From an uncultured Hungatella sp. (GTDB lineage: Bacteria; Bacillota; Clostridia; Lachnospirales; Lachnospiraceae), in contig CAMUJH010000044.1 of the NCBI GenBank assembly GCA_947089145.1, positions 1-33,958 of the forward strand: DNA of 33,958 nt, given 5' to 3'. The notes beneath the pieces are model-generated. The model was not told the DNA's origin. It saw only the letters and a program-made list of their open reading frames with translations, and made no database searches. Below, piece by piece: positions 15,453 through 21,857 of this stretch. The translations under genes were made by a program, and so were the position numbers. Within the stretch, counting starts at the first letter, position 1, and each line of letters starts with the position of its first letter.

Positions 15453-16538
15453 ATGGCGGCAATGCAAGAATATAAATGTCCGTGCTGCGGCGGTGCGATT
15501 GCCTTTGACAGCAGGATACAAAAGATGAAATGTCCTTTCTGTGATACGGAATTTGAGATGGACACGCTGGCAGGCTATGACAGCCAGTTAAGAAATGATC
15601 AGGCGGATAATATGATCTGGGAGACTGACAGAGGGGAAGAGTGGCAGGATGAAGAGGTAGCAGGACTCCGTTCTTACGCCTGCCGCTCCTGCGGCGGCGA
15701 AATCATATGCGATGAAAATACGGCAGCAACTTCCTGCCCTTTCTGCGGAAATCCCGTGGTAATGAAGAGGCAGGTTTCCGGTATGCTGAGGCCGGATTAT
15801 GTGATCCCGTTCCAACTGGATAGAAAGGCTGCCAAGGCTGCCCTTAAGAAACATTATGAGGGAAAGCGCCTGCTCCCTCAGATATTTAAAGATCAAAACC
15901 ATATTAACGAAGTGAAAGGCGTTTATGTTCCTTTCTGGCTGTTTGATACCAGCGCAGACGTACATATGCGGTATAGGGCGACGAAAATGCGGACATGGAG
16001 CGACAGCCGGTACGATTACACGGAAACCAGCTTTTTCTCCGTAAGCAGAGGAGGAACCATAGGATTCGAGACAGTTCCCGTTGACGGCTCCGGGAAGATG
16101 CCGGATGATCTGATGGAGTCTCTGGAACCATTTGACATTTCAAAGGCAGTGGATTTTCAGACCGGATATCTGGCCGGGTATTTGGCGGACAGGTACGATG
16201 TAGACGCCGGACAGAGCGCCATGCGGGCTAATGAACGAATCAGAAAAAGCGCAGAGGAAGCTTTTGCGGCAACAGTCAGAGGCTACGGGACTGTAACGAA
16301 GGAGGCAGGCAGCATTCAATTAAACAGCAAAAAGGTAACATACGCCCTTTTTCCTGTCTGGATTTTGAATACCACGTGGGAAGGCAAAAACTATCTTTTT
16401 GCCATGAACGGCCAGACCGGAAAGATGGTGGGAGATCTTCCTCTTGATAAGGCTGCATATCGGAGATGGCTGTTTGGCCTGACAGGCACAATAGGCGCAG
16501 CCATATTTGCAGTTTTTGTTCTGCTTTGGCTGCTGTAG
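15453..16538 (+). CDS. Zinc-ribbon membrane protein (TFIIB-type ribbon, YdjG-like)
   Basis: A 361-residue protein with two N-terminal Cys4 zinc ribbons: CPCCG...CPFC at residues about 9-31 and CRSCG...CPFCG at about 71-95. A middle region of about 230 residues follows with no motif I know, and a single C-terminal transmembrane segment (FGLTGTIGAAIFAVFVLLWLL) ends the protein. The start is ATG 15453 because AGGAGGAG (15441-15448) is just upstream; the frame extends back to 15369 through the palindrome but without a ribosome binding site. This architecture matches B. subtilis YdjG-type proteins, and the next gene (12 bases on) encodes the YdjH-like TPM protein. The trio probably forms a membrane-associated complex; that is inferred from the Bacillus neighbours. 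Confidence 0.85.
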   Translation: MAAMQEYKCPCCGGAIAFDSRIQKMKCPFCDTEFEMDTLAGYDSQLRNDQADNMIWETDRGEEWQDEEVAGLRSYACRSCGGEIICDENTAATSCPFCGNPVVMKRQVSGMLRPDYVIPFQLDRKAAKAALKKHYEGKRLLPQIFKDQNHINEVKGVYVPFWLFDTSADVHMRYRATKMRTWSDSRYDYTETSFFSVSRGGTIGFETVPVDGSGKMPDDLMESLEPFDISKAVDFQTGYLAGYLADRYDVDAGQSAMRANERIRKSAEEAFAATVRGYGTVTKEAGSIQLNSKKVTYALFPVWILNTTWEGKNYLFAMNGQTGKMVGDLPLDKAAYRRWLFGLTGTIGAAIFAVFVLLWLL

Positions 16539-16550
16539 GGAGGTAGGATA

Positions 16551-17369
16551 ATGAAAAAGAGAGCATTTGCCATATGTTTTGCGCTGCTTGTATGGGCCCT
16601 TTTTGCATATTCCGCATACGCCGCAGGCGGAATGCCAAGACTTGTGGACTGGGCGGAACTGCTTTCCGACAGCGATGCAGAGGAACTGCTGGATAAACTG
16701 AATGAAATCAGCGAAAGACAGCAGACTGATATCGTAGTGGTTACGGTCAATTCCCTTGAAGGGAAGTCTGCCATGGAATATGCGGACGATTTCTATGACA
16801 ATAACGGATATGGCTACGGGGACGGAAGAGACGGGATACTTTTTCTCATAAGCATGGAAGAGAGAGACTGGCACATATCAACAGCAGGTTACGGAATCAC
16901 GGCGGTTACGGACGCAGGGCTGGAATACATGTCTGAGGCGTTTATGGATTATTTAAGCGGAGGGGACTATTATGCCGCATTTATTACCTTTGCGGAACTA
17001 TGTGATGATTACATAACCCAGGCAATGACAGGCGAGCCCTATGATGCGGACAATCTTCCGGAAGAGCCATTTGATATCATATGGACTATTATAACCGCAT
17101 TAGGAATAGGCTTTATCATATCGCTGATTGTGACGGGGATCATGAAAGGCGAGCTTAAATCCGTGGGAAGACAGATAAGGGCGGATGATTATATTAAGAA
17201 AGGAAGCATGCGGCTGTCGGAAAACAGCGATCTATTTCTTTACAGGCATGTTGAACGCAGGGAGAAGCCCAAGGAGAACAATTCAGACAGGCAGAGCCCC
17301 CAAGGAGGCTCCTCAACCCATACGTCGTCTTCCGGCGCGACCCACGGCGGAGGCGGAGGAAAATTTTAA
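16551..17369 (+). CDS. TPM-domain membrane protein (YdjH-like)
   Basis: A 272-residue exported protein. Residues 1-25 form a signal peptide (MKKRAFAICFALLVWALFAYSAYA). The TPM domain (formerly DUF477) spans about residues 28-155, with the characteristic LVDWAELLSDSDAEELLDKL, TDIVVVTVNSL and a GDGRDGILFLISMEERDWHISTAGYG-like central strand. TPM domains are linked to phosphatase activity in plants and to membrane quality control in bacteria; activity here is untested. A transmembrane helix at about 182-204 anchors it, followed by a cytosolic basic segment and a Ser/Gly tail ending GGGGGKF, typical of the family. It lies 12 bases after the zinc-ribbon gene and is followed by a strong terminator, so it ends this operon. 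Confidence 0.85.
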   Translation: MKKRAFAICFALLVWALFAYSAYAAGGMPRLVDWAELLSDSDAEELLDKLNEISERQQTDIVVVTVNSLEGKSAMEYADDFYDNNGYGYGDGRDGILFLISMEERDWHISTAGYGITAVTDAGLEYMSEAFMDYLSGGDYYAAFITFAELCDDYITQAMTGEPYDADNLPEEPFDIIWTIITALGIGFIISLIVTGIMKGELKSVGRQIRADDYIKKGSMRLSENSDLFLYRHVERREKPKENNSDRQSPQGGSSTHTSSSGATHGGGGGKF

Positions 17370-17393
17370 ACAGATGCATAAAGCTATGATATG

Positions 17394-17438
17394 TGGCAGG
17401 AATCCGGCTTGACAAAAGGATTCCTGCCATTGCTTTTT
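17394..17438 (+). terminator. Strong terminator after the TPM gene
   Basis: TGGCAGGAATCC (17394-17405) and GGATTCCTGCCA (17418-17429) form a perfect 12-bp stem, followed by TTGCTTTTT. It marks the right end of the accessory block before the ecf genes. Confidence 0.85.
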
Positions 17439-17500
17439 ATTGGGCGGAGCCGGACAATAATATTTATGGAGGCAGCGCTGCTATACTGCCATGAATCTGC

Positions 17501-17529
17501 TTGACTATTGCCATAAATTCTACTAAAAT
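17501..17529 (+). promoter_or_regulatory. Sigma-A promoter for the ecf operon
   Basis: TTGACT (17501-17506), a 17-base spacer and TAAAAT (17524-17529). Transcription should start near 17536. This places the in-frame TTG at 17529 outside the transcript and supports ATG 17568 as the ecfA1 start. Confidence 0.75.
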
Positions 17530-17567
17530 TGAAAAACATATGGGGTGATAAAACAGAAAGGCCGACT

Positions 17568-18485
17568 ATGGGAATTATAAAAGCAAGCAAATTGATCTTT
17601 GATTATATAAGAAGAGATGAGGACGAAAATATTGAAGAGGTGGACAGAGCCATTGACAACCTGAGCGTGGATATTGAGAAGGGGAGTTTTGTGGCCATCT
17701 TGGGACACAACGGTTCGGGCAAGTCCACTTTTGCAAAACATATTAACGGCATCCTGATCCCAACCCAGGGAACCGTGTGGGTGTCTGGCATGAACACGGC
17801 GGACGAGGAGTCGGTGTGGGAGATCCGGAAACGGGCAGGCATGGTATTTCAGAATCCGGACAACCAGATTATCGGCAATGTGGTGGAGGAGGATGTGGGA
17901 TTCGGGCCGGAGAACATCGGAGTGCCTACCGAAGAGATCTGGCGGAGGGTAGATGAAAGCCTGGAGGCCGTGGGCATGACGGCTTACCGCTACAAGTCTC
18001 CCAACAAGCTGTCAGGCGGACAGAAGCAGAGGGTAGCCATTGCCGGGGTTATGGCTATGAGGCCGGAGTGCATCGTACTGGATGAACCGACAGCCATGCT
18101 GGACCCCAATGGGAGGAAAGAGGTTATTAAGACAGTGAGGGAGCTGAATCAGAGAGAGGGGATTACGGTTCTATTAATAACCCACTATATGGAAGAAGTA
18201 ATCATGGCTGACCGGGTGATTGTCATGGATGACGGAAAGCTGGTGATGGACGGGACTCCAAGAGAGATTTTTTCAGATGTGGAGCGGTTAAAGTCGTATC
18301 GGCTGGACGTTCCCCAGGTTACGGAACTGGCCTGGGAGTTAAGGAAGGCCGGCGTTGACATCCCTGTGGGAATTTTATCCCAGGAGGAGTTGATGGAGCA
18401 CCTGCTGCCGATTTTTAAGGATAAATTTCCAGGCCAGATCAGGCTGGATGCGTTGTCTGAGGCAATGACCGGCGAGCCCCAATAA
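17568..18485 (+). CDS. ecfA1: Energy-coupling factor transporter ATPase EcfA1
   Basis: One of two ATPases that power vitamin and metal uptake by ECF transporters together with EcfT and exchangeable S components. ATG 17568 (305 residues) is chosen from the promoter position and the product start [16 protein letters not shown]. Walker A is GHNGSGKST (G46-T54), the Q-loop region reads [22 protein letters not shown], the ABC signature is LSGGQKQR (from L148), and Walker B is [12 protein letters not shown] (D172, E173). The FQNPDNQ motif is typical of EcfA. EcfA2 follows 15 bases on. All catalytic motifs are intact. Confidence 0.95.
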   Translation: MGIIKASKLIFDYIRRDEDENIEEVDRAIDNLSVDIEKGSFVAILGHNGSGKSTFAKHINGILIPTQGTVWVSGMNTADEESVWEIRKRAGMVFQNPDNQIIGNVVEEDVGFGPENIGVPTEEIWRRVDESLEAVGMTAYRYKSPNKLSGGQKQRVAIAGVMAMRPECIVLDEPTAMLDPNGRKEVIKTVRELNQREGITVLLITHYMEEVIMADRVIVMDDGKLVMDGTPREIFSDVERLKSYRLDVPQVTELAWELRKAGVDIPVGILSQEELMEHLLPIFKDKFPGQIRLDALSEAMTGEPQ

Positions 18486-18500
18486 ATTTAGGAGAGAATC

Positions 18501-19349
18501 ATGTCGATTAAAGCGGAAAATTTGACGTATATATATGGAGCGGGAACTGCCCTTGAGCAGTATGCGCTGAAAAATGTCAGCTTTGAGATCCCGGACGGGC
18601 AGTTTGTAGGCCTTATAGGCCATACAGGGTCCGGAAAGTCTACCTTGATCCAGCATCTGAACGGACTCATAAAACCTGCAGGCGGAACCATTTATTATGA
18701 CGGAACGGATATCTACAGCGAGGGATATAATTTGAGAGAACTGCGATCCAAAGTGGGGCTGGTGTTTCAATATCCGGAGCACCAGCTTTTTGAGGTGGAC
18801 GTATTTTCCGACGTATGTTATGGGCCTAAGAATCTGGGGCTTAACAATGAGGAAGTAAAAGAGCGGGCCAGGGAAGCCCTGAGACAGGTGGGGCTTAAGG
18901 AAAAATATTGGGAGCAGTCCCCCTTTGAGCTGTCAGGGGGACAGAAACGGAGAGTGGCCATTGCGGGAGTTCTGGCTATGAATCCCAAGGTGCTGATTTT
19001 GGATGAGCCTACAGCAGGGCTGGACCCTAAGGGGCGGGATGAGATTCTGGAAGAGATCCGTGAACTCCACAGAAAAAGGGGCATGAGCATAATTCTGGTA
19101 TCCCATAGTATGGAGGACATGGCCAGATATGCTGACCGGCTTATGGTGATGAACCATGGGGAGAAGGTATTTGACGGGACGCCGAGAGAAGTATTTAAAC
19201 ATTACAGAGAGCTGGAGTCCATAGGGCTTGCGGCTCCTCAGGTAACGTATATTGTCCATGAACTGAGGGAACAGGGAGTTCTGCTGGATGATGGGATTAC
19301 CACGGTGGAGGAGGCCAGGGAGGCTATTTTAAAACTTCTCGGGCTGTAA
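18501..19349 (+). CDS. ecfA2: Energy-coupling factor transporter ATPase EcfA2
   Basis: The second ATPase of the ECF module, 282 residues, start ATG 18501 after TAGGAGAG. Walker A is GHTGSGKST (K46), the Q-loop region is VFQYPEHQLFEVDVFSDV, the signature is LSGGQKRR, and Walker B is LILDEPTAGLDP. EcfA1 reads FQNPDNQ where this protein reads FQYPEHQ, the usual distinction between the two. It is downstream of ecfA1 in the same operon. A 96-base gap with GC-rich short repeats (two copies of a TGCCGG(C/T)TTTGC motif near 19388 and 19409) separates it from ecfT. Confidence 0.95.
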   Translation: MSIKAENLTYIYGAGTALEQYALKNVSFEIPDGQFVGLIGHTGSGKSTLIQHLNGLIKPAGGTIYYDGTDIYSEGYNLRELRSKVGLVFQYPEHQLFEVDVFSDVCYGPKNLGLNNEEVKERAREALRQVGLKEKYWEQSPFELSGGQKRRVAIAGVLAMNPKVLILDEPTAGLDPKGRDEILEEIRELHRKRGMSIILVSHSMEDMARYADRLMVMNHGEKVFDGTPREVFKHYRELESIGLAAPQVTYIVHELREQGVLLDDGITTVEEAREAILKLLGL

Positions 19350-19445
19350 ACCGGCGGACATGGGAGAGAAAGCCGCCGATACCTTTGCCGGCTTTGCAGC
19401 AGCATATGCCGGTTTTGCTTACAAACGGCTGCTATGGAGGAGATT

Positions 19446-20246
19446 ATGATTAGAGATATTACATTAGGACAATATTATCCTGTGGATTCGGTACTGCACC
19501 GCATGGACCCAAGGACGAAGCTGTTTGGAACCATGGTGTTTATCATATCCCTGTTTTTGGCGGATCACATTGCGGCATATGGCGTGGCTACGGCGTTTTT
19601 GGTTCTCGCCATAAAAATGTCCAGGGTGCCGTTTAAGTTTATGGTACGAGGGCTTAAGGCGGTTTTGTTTATCCTGCTAATCAGCGTCAGCTTCAATCTG
19701 TTTCTTACTGACGGGCAGGTTCTGATCCGCCTGGGATTTCTCAGGATTACCAGAGAGGGACTGCGCATGTCCTGCTTTATGGGTTTGAGACTGATTTATT
19801 TGGTAATAGGCTCGTCTATCATGACGCTAACCACCACGCCGAACCAGCTGACAGACGGGATGGAGAAAAGCCTGGGGTTTTTAAAGGCAGTGAAAGTGCC
19901 GGTTCATGAAATATCCATGATGATGTCCATCGCTTTAAGGTTTATCCCCATACTGGTGGAAGAGACAGATAAGATTATGAAGGCTCAGATGGCCAGAGGC
20001 GCAGACTTTGAAAGCGGGAATCTGATTCAGAAGGCCAAGAGCATGGTGCCGCTTCTGGTACCCCTGTTTATCTCTGCGTTCCGCCGCGCCACTGATCTGG
20101 CCATGGCCATGGAGGCAAGGTGCTACCGCGGCGGAGAGGGAAGAACGAAAATGAAGCCGCTGCGCTATAACCGGCGGGATTACGGGGCGTATATTTTTTA
20201 CGGGGCATACCTGGCAGCAATAGCAGGGATACGGCTTTTGGTATAA
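19446..20246 (+). CDS. ecfT: Energy-coupling factor transporter transmembrane protein EcfT
   Basis: The membrane scaffold that couples EcfA1/A2 to S components, 266 residues. ATG 19446 is used because GGAGGA (19436-19441) is correctly spaced for it, while the in-frame ATG 19434 overlaps that site. The N-terminus MIRDITLGQYYPVDSVLHRMDPRTKLFG is typical. Several hydrophobic segments (about residues 25-60, 70-90, 105-130, 235-260) surround the two cytoplasmic coupling motifs, visible as MARGADFE and MEARCYRGG. No S component gene is adjacent, which fits a shared (group II) ECF module. truA follows 27 bases on. Confidence 0.95.
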   Translation: MIRDITLGQYYPVDSVLHRMDPRTKLFGTMVFIISLFLADHIAAYGVATAFLVLAIKMSRVPFKFMVRGLKAVLFILLISVSFNLFLTDGQVLIRLGFLRITREGLRMSCFMGLRLIYLVIGSSIMTLTTTPNQLTDGMEKSLGFLKAVKVPVHEISMMMSIALRFIPILVEETDKIMKAQMARGADFESGNLIQKAKSMVPLLVPLFISAFRRATDLAMAMEARCYRGGEGRTKMKPLRYNRRDYGAYIFYGAYLAAIAGIRLLV

Positions 20247-20273
20247 AAGGGGAGAAGCTTTGAAAGGAGACTT

Positions 20274-21809
20274 ATGAAAAGAGTAAAAATGGTTCTTGCC
20301 TATGATGGAACGAATTACTGCGGGTGGCAGCTGCAGACCAATGGCATCACCATAGAAGAGGTGCTGAACAAAACGCTTTCAGAACTTCTTAGGGAGCCTG
20401 TGACAGTCATAGGAGCCAGCAGGACAGATTCCGGGGTTCATGCAGAGGGAAACGTGGCGGTATTTGATACAGAGAACCGGATGCCGGCGGATAAGATCTG
20501 TTTTGCATTGAACCAAAGGCTTCCTGAGGACATCCGGGTTCTTTCTTCAGAGGAGGTGCCTTTGGACTGGCATCCCAGAAAACAGAATTGTGTTAAGACT
20601 TATGAGTACCGGATTCTGAACCGAAAAATTGACATGCCTACTCTGCGGCTGTATTCCCACTTCTGTTATTTCCCTTTAAATGAGCACCAAATGAGGAAAG
20701 CTGCCTCGTACCTGATGGGAGAGCACGATTTTAAAAGTTTTTGTACGGTCAGAGGGCAGGCCGAAGATACGGTACGCACCATCTACAGGACTGACGTGGT
20801 GAGAGAGCATGATATGATCACCATCCGGATCAGGGGAAGCGGCTTCCTTTATAACATGGTGCGGATCATTGCTGGCACGCTGATGAAAGTGGGCATGGGG
20901 GTATACCCGCCGGATCATATAAAAGAGATTCTGGCTGCCAGAAACCGGAAGGCGGCAGGTCCCACGGCTCCGGCCAGAGGGCTGACCCTTATGAACCTGG
21001 AGTATGAGACAGAGCTGAAGGAAAAGATTACCGGGAACAATGAGGACTGGGAATATCAGCTGATTCAGACGGAGATACCGGAAAAAAAGAAGGCGTACCT
21101 GTTCATCAAGCGGTGCAGGGGAGAAGACTTTGACAGGCTTCTTACCCGGGTAACCCATCAGGCTGTCAGGAACGGGGCCAGACAGGTGTATGTATGTGAC
21201 AAGGAGGACGACAGCCGGATCATTCCCGGAAAGGCTTATGGATATTACACATTTTCTCATGGATATGACATGCTGGCCATGCGGAAAAGGATCCTTTTCG
21301 GAAATCCTGAAAACCATGGAGAAACAGACGCCAAGGAAAAGGGGGAACCAGGTGATGTTTTCCAGGCAGTGTGGGAGAAGGTAAGCATCTGGCAGGCTTC
21401 CCTGTTTTGCCGGATTTACAATGAGATTTTCTATATGGTTCCTAACTCCGCCACGCTGACGGAGCAGGAAGCCCGGGAGTATCTGGTCAGCAGCAGATGG
21501 CAGCTGTTTCTCATAAAAATCAGGGAAAAGGCAGTAGGGTTTGTAATACTGGTCGAAAAGGATGAGGAGCTGGAGATAGACAGCCTTGGAGTCCTTAAAG
21601 AATACAGAGGCCGGGGGCTGGCCAGAGAAATACTGAGGAGGGCGGAGATGACGGCGGCACAGATGGGAATGAAAAGTTTGTTTTTAACCGTGTCCAGCAT
21701 TAACACGGCGGCGGTTTCCCTGTATACAGACACAGGGTTTCAAAATGAAGGAATGATTTCCAGATGGTATGTGGCGGAAAGCGGAAGTGATGACGAGGAA
21801 CTGAAGTAG
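20274..21809 (+). CDS. truA: TruA tRNA pseudouridine synthase fused to a GNAT acetyltransferase domain
   Basis: Residues 1-245 are a complete TruA, the enzyme that makes pseudouridine at tRNA positions 38-40. The catalytic Asp is D52 in GASRTDSGVHAEG, and the domain ends with the family-typical ARGLTLMNLEYE. The frame continues for 266 residues. Residues about 250-350 are an alpha/beta region I do not recognise, and about 370-511 form a GNAT domain with motif A LEIDSLGVLKEYRGRGLAREIL (acetyl-CoA loop R445-G446-R447-G448-L449-A450) and the C-terminal SLYTDTGF strand. Stand-alone TruA is about 245-260 residues. The start is ATG 20274 with GAAAGGAG upstream. The ecf-truA order is conserved in Clostridia. 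The acetyl acceptor is unknown. Confidence 0.9.
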   Translation: MKRVKMVLAYDGTNYCGWQLQTNGITIEEVLNKTLSELLREPVTVIGASRTDSGVHAEGNVAVFDTENRMPADKICFALNQRLPEDIRVLSSEEVPLDWHPRKQNCVKTYEYRILNRKIDMPTLRLYSHFCYFPLNEHQMRKAASYLMGEHDFKSFCTVRGQAEDTVRTIYRTDVVREHDMITIRIRGSGFLYNMVRIIAGTLMKVGMGVYPPDHIKEILAARNRKAAGPTAPARGLTLMNLEYETELKEKITGNNEDWEYQLIQTEIPEKKKAYLFIKRCRGEDFDRLLTRVTHQAVRNGARQVYVCDKEDDSRIIPGKAYGYYTFSHGYDMLAMRKRILFGNPENHGETDAKEKGEPGDVFQAVWEKVSIWQASLFCRIYNEIFYMVPNSATLTEQEAREYLVSSRWQLFLIKIREKAVGFVILVEKDEELEIDSLGVLKEYRGRGLAREILRRAEMTAAQMGMKSLFLTVSSINTAAVSLYTDTGFQNEGMISRWYVAESGSDDEELK

Positions 21810-21857
21810 TGATTTTTGGCGCTGGGACAGCATCATTTTTTTAGAGGAGACGGGTAA

